In this document: piece by piece, positions 1 through 7,400 of the stretch
Position numbering within the stretch: position 1 is the stretch's first letter
Layout: the number at the start of each line of letters is the position of its first letter
The notes under the pieces: generated by a model
What the model saw: only the letters and a program-made list of their open reading frames with translations
Databases searched by the model: none
Told to the model about the DNA's origin: nothing
Program-made: the position numbers and the translations under genes
Assembly: GCA_905233865.1 (NCBI GenBank)
Contig: CAJOGH010000032.1
Span: forward strand, 4,062 to 12,575
DNA: 8,514 nt
From: an uncultured Atopobiaceae bacterium
Lineage (GTDB): Bacteria > Actinomycetota > Coriobacteriia > Coriobacteriales > Atopobiaceae
Direction of reading: 5' to 3'

Positions 1-496
1 CGGCGAGCACCAGGTGCTCATCGCCTCGCTGCTCAAGCGCGAGGGCGTGCGCGTGGACGTCATGCACGCCGACCGCCCGCAGAAGACCCGCGAGCGCGCA
101 CTCGACCGGTTCCGCGACGGCCGCGTGCAGGTGCTTGTGGCCACCGACGTGATGAGCCGCGGCATCGACGTCCACGACATCGACGCCGTCATCAACTACG
201 ACGTGCCCATGGACCCCGAGGACTACGTGCACCGCATTGGCCGCACGGGCCGCGCAGGCGCGACGGGCCACGCCTACACCTTCGTGGCGCCCGACGAGAT
301 CAGCCCCCTGCGCGAGATCGAGTACTTTACGCGCAAGCTCATCCCCTGCTTTGACCTTGACGGGTTCAACTACGACTCCGGAAGGATCGTGCCCAACCCC
401 AGCAGGTCCACCTCCAAGCCCACGCGCTCCCTCTTTAGTGGCTCGCGCGCACGCGGGCGCGGGCCGGCGGGCGGGCGCTACGGGCGCCACTACTAG
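1..496 (+). CDS. DEAD-box RNA helicase, C-terminal part (5' end outside window)
   Basis: This is the carboxy-terminal RecA-like domain (Helicase C) of an ATP-dependent DEAD-box RNA helicase, an enzyme family that unwinds short RNA duplexes in ribosome assembly or mRNA turnover. The reading frame is already open at base 2, so the gene starts upstream and the DEAD motif itself is not visible. Seen directly: motif V as VATDVMSRGIDV, followed by INYDVPMDPEDYVHRIGRTGRAG containing motif VI (HRIGRTGR). The last 40 or so residues form a basic Arg/Gly/Ser tail ending in RGRGPAGGRYGRHY, typical of RNA-binding tails in these helicases. I cannot tell which paralogue (RhlE, CshA or DeaD type) it is. A strong hairpin follows 32 bases after the stop, so the gene ends its transcription unit here. 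Confidence 0.93.
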   Translation, partial: GEHQVLIASLLKREGVRVDVMHADRPQKTRERALDRFRDGRVQVLVATDVMSRGIDVHDIDAVINYDVPMDPEDYVHRIGRTGRAGATGHAYTFVAPDEISPLREIEYFTRKLIPCFDLDGFNYDSGRIVPNPSRSTSKPTRSLFSGSRARGRGPAGGRYGRHY

Positions 497-528
497 GAGC
501 CGGCAGGACCACAACCCAGGCCAACACG

Positions 529-570
529 AGGGGCGCACCGTTACCAGCGCGTGACGGTGCGCCCCTTATC
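529..570 (+). terminator. Intrinsic terminator of the helicase gene
   Basis: A perfect 13-bp stem (529-541 with 554-566) encloses a 12-base loop and is followed by TTATC. The T tract is short, but the stem is GC-rich. It separates the helicase from the lactate permease promoter just downstream. Confidence 0.75.
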
Positions 571-604
571 CTGTGCATATACCGTGTACCTTTCAGGTGG
601 GTCG

Positions 605-610
605 TACAAT
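605..610 (+). promoter_or_regulatory. Probable -10 element (TACAAT) of the lactate permease gene
   Basis: TACAAT matches the sigma-70 -10 consensus at five of six bases. Transcription would start near 617, giving a leader of about 29 bases before the ATG at 646. No good -35 box is visible at 16-18 bases upstream, so the call rests on the -10 match and its position. The same GTACAATGG string recurs at 7775-7783 in front of the PRC-barrel gene. Confidence 0.5.
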
Positions 611-645
611 GGTCGAGTTTGCACCCAACATGCCTGGAGGCACCA

Positions 646-2193
646 ATGCTCGATCTGCTCGTTCCCTTCCTACTGGCGCTGCTGCCCATCATCTGGCTGG
701 TCATCGCCCTGTGCGCCCTGCACATGGAGGCCTGGCTCGCCAGCTTCACGTCGCTGGCCGTCTGCGCCGTCGTCGCCCTGACCTACTTTGGCATGGCGCC
801 CGTCAACGCCGCGACCGCCGCGCTCGAGGGCTTCCTCTTTGCCCTCTGGCCCATCGTCATCGTCATCATCGCGGCCGTGTTCACCTACAACCTGACCGTG
901 CACACGGGGGCCATGGACGTCATCAAGCAGATGCTGACCTCCGTGAGCTCCGACAAGCGCGTGCTCACGCTGCTCATCGGCTGGTGCTTTGGCGGCTTCC
1001 TTGAGGGCATGGCCGGCTTTGGCACGGCCGTTGCCATCCCCGCAGGCATGCTCGCCGGCCTGGGCATCAACCCCATCATCGCCATCGTTGCCTGCCTGAT
1101 TGCCAACGGCACGCCCACCATGTTCGGTTCCATCGGCATCCCCACCACCACGCTTGCCACCATCACGGGCATCGACCCCATCACCCTTGGCGGCGTGCAG
1201 TCCCTCCAGGTGGCGCTCTTTGTCGTTGCCTGCCCCATCCTCATGGTCATGCTCGTGGGCGGTGGCCCGCGCGCCCTCAAGGGCGTCCTGCCCATCACCC
1301 TGGCCGCCGGCATCTCCTTTGCCGTGCCCGAGATCCTTGCCGCCCACTTCATCAGCGCCAACCTGCCTGACGTCGTCGCCTCCGTGGTGTCGCTCATCGT
1401 CACCTTCGTGATGGCGCTGCGCACCCGCGACCGCGAGGTGCCCGAGGAGTACCGCCTCTCCATCCCCGAGGCCGCCGAGGCCATCACGGTCAAGCGCGCC
1501 CTCGTGAGCTGGTCGCCGTTCATCCTCATCTTTGTCGTGCTGCTGCTGACCAGTAAGCTCGTGCCCTTCATCGCCGAGCCGCTCTCCAGCATCGCCACCA
1601 AGGCCACCATCTACTCCGGCGAGGGTGCTGCCACGCTCACCTTCACCTGGATCAACACGCCTGGCGTCCTCATCATGGCGTGCGGCATCATCGGTGGCAT
1701 CATCCAGCACTGCTCGTTCAAGGACATGCTCAAGGTCCTGGGCGACACCTGCAAGCAGATGTTCAAGACCATCCTTACCATGCTGGGCGTCCTGGGCATG
1801 GCCAAGATCATGGGCTACGCCGGCATGATCAGCGCCGTCGCGGCCTTCTTCGTGGGCACGCTGGGTGGCATGTTCCCGTTGGTCTCGCCCATCCTGGGCG
1901 CGCTGGGCACCTTCGTGACCGGCTCCGGCACCTCGTCCGAGCTGCTGTTTGGCAACGTCCAGGTCGAGGCCGCCCGTGCCATTGGCGTCAACGAGACCTG
2001 GCTTGCCGCGGCCAACTCACTGGGCACCAGTGCTGGCAAGATGCTGGCGCCGCAGAGCATCGCCATCGGCTGCGCCGCCTGCGGCCTGTCCGGCAAGGAC
2101 GGCGAGATCCTGGGCAAGATTGCCCCCTATGCCTTTGGCTTTGTCATCGCCATGTCCGCGCTCGTCTACGTGGGCGCCGTCATGGGGCTCTAG
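646..2193 (+). CDS. lctP: L-lactate permease (LctP/LldP family)
   Basis: This is a 515-residue polytopic membrane protein of the lactate permease family, which takes up L-lactate (in some members also D-lactate or glycolate) with protons. Nearly the whole chain is hydrophobic helices. Family signatures seen: GGFLEGMAGFGTAVAIPAG at 116-134, NGTPTMFGSIGIPTTT at 154-169, GTFVTGSGTSSELLFGN at 421-437 and AANSLGTSAGKMLAPQSIAIG at 455-475. A charged cytoplasmic loop lies around 259-283. Length is slightly short of the usual 530-560 residues, with no obvious loss. The ATG at 646 is chosen because TGGAGG lies 5 bases upstream and the protein then begins MLDLLVPFLLALLPIIW; an in-frame TTG at 619 has no ribosome site. 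The gene stands alone between two terminators. Substrate stereochemistry and direction of transport cannot be read from sequence. Confidence 0.93.
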   Translation: MLDLLVPFLLALLPIIWLVIALCALHMEAWLASFTSLAVCAVVALTYFGMAPVNAATAALEGFLFALWPIVIVIIAAVFTYNLTVHTGAMDVIKQMLTSVSSDKRVLTLLIGWCFGGFLEGMAGFGTAVAIPAGMLAGLGINPIIAIVACLIANGTPTMFGSIGIPTTTLATITGIDPITLGGVQSLQVALFVVACPILMVMLVGGGPRALKGVLPITLAAGISFAVPEILAAHFISANLPDVVASVVSLIVTFVMALRTRDREVPEEYRLSIPEAAEAITVKRALVSWSPFILIFVVLLLTSKLVPFIAEPLSSIATKATIYSGEGAATLTFTWINTPGVLIMACGIIGGIIQHCSFKDMLKVLGDTCKQMFKTILTMLGVLGMAKIMGYAGMISAVAAFFVGTLGGMFPLVSPILGALGTFVTGSGTSSELLFGNVQVEAARAIGVNETWLAAANSLGTSAGKMLAPQSIAIGCAACGLSGKDGEILGKIAPYAFGFVIAMSALVYVGAVMGL

Positions 2194-2219
2194 TAGAGCC
2201 GCGCACATACGCCTTTGCG

Positions 2220-2255
2220 ACGGCGGCCCGGGTCACGCACCTGGGCCGCCGTTTT
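2220..2255 (+). terminator. Intrinsic terminator of the lactate permease gene
   Basis: A 14-bp stem (2220-2233 with 2239-2252, one G-T wobble) with a 5-base loop is followed by TTTT at 2252-2255. It lies between the convergent permease and tadA genes. Polarity favours the plus strand, because no T run follows on the minus strand. An outer inverted repeat, GCGCACA (2201-2207) with TGTGCGC (2257-2263), could extend the structure around the hairpin. Confidence 0.85.
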
Positions 2256-2262
2256 GTGTGCG

Positions 2263-2754
2263 CTACCGCTTGCGGGCGGCGCGGCGCTCACGGAAGAAGT
2301 CGCGCAGCACCTGGGCGCATTCCTCCTGGCACACGCCCGAGCTTACCTGGAACTCATGGTTCAGGCGCTCGTCATGGCTCACGTCAAAGAGCGTGCCCAC
2401 GGCGCCGCCCTTGGGGTCCGCGGCTCCGTACACGCACCGGTCGACGCGCGCGTTGACCATGAGGCCGGCGCACATCAGACATGGCTCGAGTGTCACGTAG
2501 ACCGTGCAACCCGTGAGCCGCCAGCGGTCCAGCGCCCGCGCGGCCTGACACATGGCGCTGAACTCCGCGTGCGCCGAGGGGTCGCGGTCGGTCTCGCGGC
2601 GGTTGTGCGCACGAGCGACGACCTCTCCGTTGCACACGACGACCGCACCGATGGGAACCTCACCCTCGCTAGCGGCGGCACGGGCCTCCTCCAGCGCGAT
2701 GGCCATGAACGCGCAGTCGCGCTCCTCTTGGCTCTTGTCGGCCACGTCTGTCAC
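2263..2754 (-). CDS. tadA: tRNA-specific adenosine deaminase TadA
   Basis: This 163-residue zinc-dependent cytidine-deaminase-fold enzyme converts adenosine to inosine at the wobble position of tRNA-Arg(ACG), allowing one tRNA to read several arginine codons. Zinc-site motifs are intact: HAE at 62-64 (H62 ligand, E64 proton shuttle) and PCLMC at 91-95 (C92 and C95 ligands). Family features also seen are EVPIGAVVV (32-40), ARAHNRRE (47-54) and the DPSAHAE context. Length is normal for bacterial TadA. The start is a GTG at 2754 with GGGAGGG just upstream; the nearby ATG is out of frame. The gene is convergent with the lactate permease and divergent from the peptidase-like gene, 102 bases away. 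A guanine deaminase is the main alternative within the superfamily, but the motif context fits TadA. Confidence 0.92.
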   Translation of the reverse strand: MTDVADKSQEERDCAFMAIALEEARAAASEGEVPIGAVVVCNGEVVARAHNRRETDRDPSAHAEFSAMCQAARALDRWRLTGCTVYVTLEPCLMCAGLMVNARVDRCVYGAADPKGGAVGTLFDVSHDERLNHEFQVSSGVCQEECAQVLRDFFRERRAARKR

Positions 2755-2790
2755 GAGCCCTCCCCTGTCATCTCAAGCGTTTTGCCAACC

Positions 2791-2796
2791 ATCATA
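2791..2796 (-). promoter_or_regulatory. Weak candidate -10 element (TATGAT) for tadA
   Basis: On the minus strand TATGAT lies 36 bases upstream of the tadA GTG, a plausible distance for a short leader. No convincing -35 box accompanies it. The 102-base gap to the divergent gene must hold both promoters, and I cannot assign the plus-strand one. Confidence 0.3.
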
Positions 2797-2856
2797 GCGG
2801 CAGGAGGGCGGCAGGTGCATACTTAAGGGCATCTGACACAAAGGGAGGCGGCCGTC

Positions 2857-3393
2857 ATGGCACAGAACAAGCAGGTCATGCGAGGGCATCTCCTTGATGA
2901 GGTACGGCGGCGCGGCCTCGCGCACGGCGACAGGTCTCTCTGGGGCCAGCCGGTCTGGCGCGCCATCGCGGCCGGGCAGGAGCCCCAGGCCCTCATGGAC
3001 GCGACCACCCAGCAGCGTCGCCTGCTTGAGTGCGCGCACGGCACGCCCTCGCCCGGTGACGACCAGTGCGCGGGCTGGGTCGAGGCCGTCTTTGGCCGCC
3101 TGGGCATCTGCAACGTGAGCGGCAACGCCCGCGAGCTGTGCCAGAGCTACTGCAACCGCGACCGCACGAGCGACCTCAAGGTGGGCATGATCATCGCGGT
3201 GGGTGCGGCACCCTGGTCGGCACAGGCGCAGGCACACGGACACGTGGGTCTATATGCAGGCGACGCCCAGGTCATGGACGCAGTCGCTGCCGGCATTCGC
3301 ACGATCGACCTAGAGCTGTGGATGAGCACCTATGGTCTCATTGAGCAGCCCCGCTGGGGTTGGCTTGGCTCCATCGACCTCTCCCGCATGTAG
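2857..3393 (+). CDS. NlpC/P60- or CHAP-like cysteine peptidase domain protein, no signal peptide
   Basis: This 178-residue protein resembles the papain-like NlpC/P60-CHAP fold, whose members cleave peptide or amide bonds in peptidoglycan stem peptides. Seen: a nucleophile-like Cys in DDQCAGWVEAVFGRLG (C71), a strand-forming block LKVGMIIAVG (107-116), and a catalytic-like His in HGHVGLYAGDAQVMDAV (H129), followed by a WGWLG terminus. Residues 1-60 are basic and helical with no signal peptide, transmembrane segment or lipobox. That is unusual for a wall hydrolase and suggests a cytoplasmic role, a lysis-released enzyme or another substrate. The ATG has AAGGGAGG 8 bases upstream. It is monocistronic by position, with tadA divergent and a repeat region downstream. 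The fold call comes from motif spacing by eye and the substrate is unknown. Confidence 0.68.
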   Translation: MAQNKQVMRGHLLDEVRRRGLAHGDRSLWGQPVWRAIAAGQEPQALMDATTQQRRLLECAHGTPSPGDDQCAGWVEAVFGRLGICNVSGNARELCQSYCNRDRTSDLKVGMIIAVGAAPWSAQAQAHGHVGLYAGDAQVMDAVAAGIRTIDLELWMSTYGLIEQPRWGWLGSIDLSRM

Positions 3394-3461
3394 CAACGGC
3401 GCGGGTTGCCCCCCAACAACAGACTGCCCCTCGGCTTGAGGCCAACACTGGGTCCTGCACC

Positions 3462-3522
3462 ATACATTGAGGTTCAATCCCTGCAAGGCAAGACGTGTCG
3501 CGATTGCACCTCAATGCGTCCT
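3462..3522 (+). repeat. Structured repeat, copy 1
   Basis: This copy matches copy 2 at 48 of 61 positions by manual alignment. Its ends form a 15-bp inverted repeat (3465-3479 with 3502-3516, one mismatch; the outer nine bases CATTGAGGT/ACCTCAATG are perfect). A mini-palindrome CCT-GCA-AGG (3479-3487) lies at the base of the loop. The longest identical run shared with copy 2 is CAATCCCTGCAAGGC. Confidence 0.85.
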
Positions 3523-3581
3523 CAGGAGGCCGACAAGAGCCTCGAATCGCAGGCTCTTCTGGGCAGACGGCAGAAACGAGG

Positions 3582-3642
3582 ATACATTCGGGTGCAATCC
3601 CTGCAAGGCGAGGCGTGTCGCGATACGCTCCAAATGCGTGCT
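3582..3642 (+). repeat. Structured repeat, copy 2, merging into the tRNA-Ser promoter
   Basis: This second copy sits exactly 120 bases after copy 1. The outer inverted repeat is degenerate here, but an inner hairpin GCGA-GGCGTG-TCGC (3608-3621) is better formed than in copy 1. Its left arm GGTGCAATC is the exact complement of the right arm GATTGCACC of copy 1, so the copies could also pair with each other. The right end overlaps the extended -10 promoter of the tRNA gene. Confidence 0.85.
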
Positions 3643-3647
3643 AGAAT
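3639..3647 (+). promoter_or_regulatory. Extended -10 promoter (TGC-TAGAAT) of tRNA-Ser
   Basis: TG, one base, then TAGAAT forms an extended -10 element. A start about 7 bases downstream (near 3654) would leave a leader of only about 4 bases before the mature tRNA 5' end. No -35 match is seen at the standard distance, which is common for extended -10 promoters. Confidence 0.55.
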
Positions 3648-3657
3648 GTGTGCGCTC

Positions 3658-3747
3658 GGAGGGATGGCAGAGCGGTTGAATGCGGCGGTCTTGAAAACCG
3701 TTAGGCGTCTAGGCGCCTCGAGAGTTCGAATCTCTCTCCCTCCGCCA
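3658..3747 (+). tRNA. tRNA-Ser (anticodon UGA), CCA encoded
   Basis: This 90-base class II tRNA folds completely by eye. The acceptor stem pairs GGAGGGA (3658-3664) with TCCCTCC (3737-3743), followed by discriminator G and encoded CCA. The anticodon stem is 3685-3689 with 3697-3701, and the anticodon TGA at 3692-3694 follows U33. The long variable arm AGGCG/CGCCT is diagnostic of serine, and the T arm is GAGAG-TTCGAAT-CTCTC. It decodes UCA and, by wobble, other UCN codons. It is followed within 11 bases by a strong terminator, so it is a single-tRNA unit. Confidence 0.97.
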
Positions 3748-3757
3748 GAACAAGCAA

Positions 3758-3791
3758 AGGGCCTCGCACCGGATGACCAGTGCGAGGCCCT
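3758..3791. terminator. Bidirectional terminator between tRNA-Ser and lemA
   Basis: A perfect 12-bp stem (3758-3769 with 3780-3791) with a 10-base loop sits between convergent units. On the minus strand it is followed by TTTGCTTGTT, a fair T tract for ending lemA transcripts. On the plus strand only CTCTC follows, so tRNA termination relies on stem strength. Confidence 0.8.
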
Positions 3792-3816
3792 CTCTCATGC
3801 GGGTACGAGACGTGCC

Positions 3817-4371
3817 CTAGAACTCCACCTTGGGAGCGGTACGGGCGGCCTCCTCGGCGACGAAGCCCTCCTTGCGGACAAAGCCACCAAAGCCGGCGAC
3901 CATGTTACCCGGGAACGTCGTGATCTTGTTGTTGTACATGAGCACGCAGTCGTTGTAGCTCTGGCGCGCGTAGGAGATCTTGTTCTCGGTGTCGGTCAGG
4001 TCGGTCTGCAGCTGCTGGAAGTTCGTGTTCGCCTTGAGGTCGGGATAGGCCTCGGCGACGGCGAACAGCTGGCGCAGGGCGCCGGTCAGCTGGTTGTTGG
4101 CCTCCATCTTGGCCTCGGGCGTGGGTGCGGCGGAGACGGCGGCGCGCGCCTGCGTGACGGCCTCGAGGACCTCCTTCTCGTGGGAGGCGTAGCCCTTGAC
4201 GGTGCTGACCAGGTTGGGGATCAGGTCGTTACGGCGCTGAAGCTGGGTGTCGATGGTCTGCCAGGCGTTGTCCACGCGGTTGGCGGCCTTGACGATACCG
4301 TTGTACAGGCCGATAAGAGCAAAGACAATGACAGCGATGACCACGAGCGCAATGATAAGACCAACAGGCAT
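3817..4371 (-). CDS. lemA: LemA family membrane protein
   Basis: This 184-residue protein has an N-terminal membrane segment (residues 4-23, LIIALVVIAVIVFALIGLYN type) followed by the helical LemA domain. Signatures seen: NRVDNAWQTIDTQLQRRNDL at 31-50 followed by IPNLVSTVKGY (51-61), AEAYPDLKANTNFQQLQ (106-122), ENKISYARQSYNDCV (129-143) and the FPGNMVAGFGGF block (153-164), ending in PKVEF. Length is typical. LemA proteins are widespread and their biochemical role is not settled; they are often found with peptidases or envelope-stress genes, none of which is next to this copy. The ATG follows AGGAAAGGA. It lies 44 bases downstream of the GH3 stop on the same strand, so it may be read from the GH3 transcript, its own promoter, or both. 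Confidence 0.93.
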   Translation of the reverse strand: MPVGLIIALVVIAVIVFALIGLYNGIVKAANRVDNAWQTIDTQLQRRNDLIPNLVSTVKGYASHEKEVLEAVTQARAAVSAAPTPEAKMEANNQLTGALRQLFAVAEAYPDLKANTNFQQLQTDLTDTENKISYARQSYNDCVLMYNNKITTFPGNMVAGFGGFVRKEGFVAEEAARTAPKVEF

Positions 4372-4406
4372 GTCGTTCCTTTCCTAGTCACTTACGTTCT
4401 CGAGCC

Positions 4407-4412
4407 AGTATA
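4407..4412 (-). promoter_or_regulatory. Candidate -10 element (TATACT) for lemA
   Basis: TATACT on the minus strand overlaps the short gap between the GH3 stop and lemA and lies 35 bases before the lemA ATG. The -35 position carries no recognisable box. If real, lemA has an internal promoter separate from GH3. Confidence 0.4.
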
Positions 4413-4415
4413 CCC

Positions 4416-7400
4416 TCACTTGCCGCGGGAGCGCTTGACACCGCGCGCGTCAATGGCGCCACCGAGCCGGTGCACCAAGCGGCGCACGCGTTTCCACAAC
4501 ACGACGATGAGAACGAGGACGCAGATGGCGTCGGTGATGATCAGGCCAGTGAACACAGGCGACATTCCGGTGAGCTTGATGGGGCGGGCCGCCGCCGCGG
4601 GATTGTCGCGCACGTAGTCCAGGTTGCGCACGCGCGCGTTGAGCCAGGTGTACAGGACCTCCTTGGTCGCGCGACGAAGCTGGAGATGGACGGCCTCAGA
4701 GTCGGGATTGAACTTGATGGCACCGTTGCCCATGACACCGTCCATAAAGAGGCTACCGCCGTGACGCAGCTCCTCGTCGGCACACATGTACTGGTGATGG
4801 TCGGCGTAGTCCGTGACGACCGCGCCATGGAAGCCCCACTCGCCGCGAAGCACACCCTGGATGAGCGCCGTCGAGCCGCCGCACCACACAGCTCCGATAC
4901 GGTTGTACGACGTCATCATCCCCGAGGCTCCCGCCCGCACCATGCCGCGGAAGGGAGACAAGTATATCTCGCGCAGGGCCTGCTCGCCCACGAAGGTGTA
5001 GAGGCCGTCGCGCGAGGTGTCCTGGTCGTTGCAGATGAGGTGCTTGATGAAGCAGTAGGTCCCCGCGTTGAGACTACCGGCAACGACCTCACTGGACATG
5101 AGGCCCGACAAGTGCGGGTCCTCAGAGAGGTACTCGTAGTTGCGGCCACCCAGGGGCGAGCGATGGATGTTGGACGACGGTGCGTATATGCCGTCCACGC
5201 CAAGGTACGCCGCCTCATTGCCCATGGCATAGCCAACGTCGCGGGCCAGGAGCTGGTCCCAGGTCTGCGACAGGACGCTCAGGGCACTAAAGCCGGTACC
5301 ATACGTCAGCTGCCTGAAGCCGCCCACCTGCGCGGGCCCGTCCAGGTCCTTGAGCGGGGGCTTGCCAATGGAGTCGAGCCTGCCCGTGCCCATGTAGCCG
5401 TGAAGCACCAGGTCCTTCATGTCGTCATCGGTGAGCTGGCCCAGCAGCACGTCCCAGAGGGCGCTGTGGTAGTTGCGTCCCAGTGTGATGCCGTGGTCGG
5501 TCAGGCGACCCTTCTCGGAAAGGGTGACGTTGTCGGGAAGGGCTACGGGGTCACTTGCCATGTCTGCAGGATCGGCAGGCGTCATCTGGGCACCGCCGTG
5601 CGACTCGTCAGCCGCAGTGTCGCCGGCAGAGCCCGTCGTGGCCGCAGGCGTCTGCGCCGTGGCAGCCGTCTCCCGCGCCTTCTGATCGGCCTCCGCGGGC
5701 GGGGTCACGTCCGCGCCGGCACGCGTGAGCCTCATGCTCAGCGCGTTGTCATCGGCCTGTGCGTCAGGCTCCTGGTAGAGATTGAGTCCGCGGCATTCGT
5801 CGGTCATCTGGCGGCCCTCGACCGGACCGGTGGGCATCGTGGCCGCAAAGTCGGCGCGCGAGAGCTTGGTAAAGTTGCAGTTCGCGTCCGAGCCGTCACT
5901 TGCGATGCCGTCATCGCAGTTGGGCCCCGTAAAGCGCGGGCGCACCTCGGACTTGGTAATCCTGTCGGTGTCCATGCTCAGCTGCTCCGACAGGGTATAG
6001 GTCATGGTTGCCCGGTCGCAGTCGGCAATCGTGTGGGCGTTGCGACGCAGACTCAGCACGTAGTCGCCGGCGTCCAGCTCGTAGCCAACATGCCCGTCTC
6101 CGTCGGCGTCAGTCGCGTCAAAGCTCGCCATGTCGTCAAGGGCAATCTCGAGCTTCACGGTCTGCGACTCGCCCGGGGCAATCGTCGCGGTCTTGGCAAA
6201 GGCGGCAAGGGAGACGGCGGGCTTTTCGGTCTTGCCCCGCTCGTACGGCGGCGTGTAGTAGAGCTGCACCACATCGGTGCCCGCGCACGAGCCCGTGTTG
6301 GTGACGACCACCTCACAGCCCACCATCGTGTCCCTGTCGGCGCCGGCCAGCCTGCGCGGACTCCAGTCGCTCACCTCCCAGTCAAAGGACGTATACGAAA
6401 GGCCATAGCCAAACGGGTACTGCACCACCCCGTCATAGCCCTGGCCGTGCTCGTTGCTCACGCCCGACCAGAATCCCTCCGCATCGGCCGTCTCGTACCA
6501 GCGGTAGCCAACATAGATGCCCTCGGCGTAATCCACATACTTCACGCCGTCATAGGGAACGTTGGGCACGACGTTGGGGTTGGTGGTCCCGTCCGCCGGG
6601 TACATCCCATCAGCGTTGGCCCACGTACCCTGGCCAGCCAGGCCGGAGTTGACATAGGAGGGAGCGGTCTCAAAGGCATAGGCAAAGGTGTCGGCCGTGC
6701 GCCCCGACGGCGACATGTCACCCCACAGCAGCTGCGGGATAGCACCGGCCCCGTACTGACCCGTGGCACCGCAGAGCAGGCACGCGTCCACTCCCGGCAC
6801 GGTCTCCAGCTGGCCGAGCTCCATGACGTTGGTGGAGTTGACGAGGACCACCACGCGCTGGTAGTTCTCGCCCACGTACTTGAGCAGCGCCTCCTCCTCG
6901 GTCGAGAGCTCAAGGTACCCGCGGCTCTTGTCGTACTCAAAGTCATTGCCCGCGTGCGAGCGCTTGTACTGGTAGCGCGGGGCGTCAAGCGACTCGCCGT
7001 TCTCGCGCCCCAGCACGACGAGCGCCGTGTCCGAGAACGCCTTGGCCTCGTCCAGCAGGTCCTGCGTGTACAGCGACCTGTCGTCAATGGCGGGCTCGAA
7101 CAGCTGGAAGAACTGGTCAACGTCGCTAAAGAGCGCGCCTGCGTCCATGCCAGGGCGCTTGTTCTGGAACTTCTCGTACATGTTCATGAGGCTCTCGTTG
7201 TAGCCGATGTTGTCTTCCTTGAGCGCCTCGTAGATTGACTGGCCCGCGCATGACAGGCCGCCCGACCCAGAACCCGCGCACACCCAGTCGGTGGAGGCCC
7301 ACCCAAACACGTTGACCTGGGTCACTTCCGCAGGTAACGGCAGCGTCCCATCCTGGTTGCGCAGGAGCACCGTGCCCTCGCGCTGCTCGTGTATGGCCAG

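Larger units (their letters stand above)
3394..3657. other. Intergenic region with duplicated structured element, upstream of tRNA-Ser
   Basis: These 264 bases hold no convincing protein gene. They contain two copies of a 61-base repeat 120 bases apart, an 8-bp perfect hairpin between them (AAGAGCCT 3535-3542 with AGGCTCTT 3551-3558) and the tRNA-Ser promoter at the right end. The peptidase-like gene upstream lacks a clear terminator. Only a 5-bp GCAAC/GTTGC stem (3393-3397 with 3405-3409) without a T tract follows its stop, so read-through into this region is possible. Confidence 0.7.

Noticed and set aside
619..645. Earlier TTG start for the lactate permease
   Set aside because: It lacks a ribosome site and lies almost at the predicted transcription start, whereas the ATG at 646 has TGGAGG at good spacing and a family-like N-terminus.
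670..1710. A 346-codon open frame antisense to the lactate permease gene
   Set aside because: The translation is an Asp/Gly/His-rich low-complexity shadow of a hydrophobic membrane protein, with no ribosome site or homology that I recognise.
3393..3415. Terminator after the peptidase-like gene
   Set aside because: The GCAAC/GTTGC stem is only 5 bp and is followed by C residues rather than T.
3471..3484. tRNA T-arm remnant (GGTTCAATCC-like string) in repeat copy 1
   Set aside because: No acceptor stem, anticodon arm or CCA accompanies it, and the string diverges in copy 2.
3462..3642. A CRISPR array or tRNA-associated integration site
   Set aside because: There are only two diverged copies with a 59-base gap and no cas genes. 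Neither copy matches the tRNA 3' end, and no integrase is present.
4435..4440. TTGACA on the plus strand as a -35 box
   Set aside because: It lies within the GH3 coding region, and no plus-strand gene follows.
3406..4617. A 403-codon plus-strand frame through the repeat region, tRNA-Ser and antisense lemA
   Set aside because: It would translate through a complete tRNA gene and a strong terminator, and overlaps the well-supported lemA gene.
4470..7238. A 922-codon open frame antisense to the GH3 gene
   Set aside because: It lies wholly over a well-supported GH3 reading frame. Its translation is rich in His, Arg, Val and Gly with no domain, as expected for an antisense frame in high-GC DNA.
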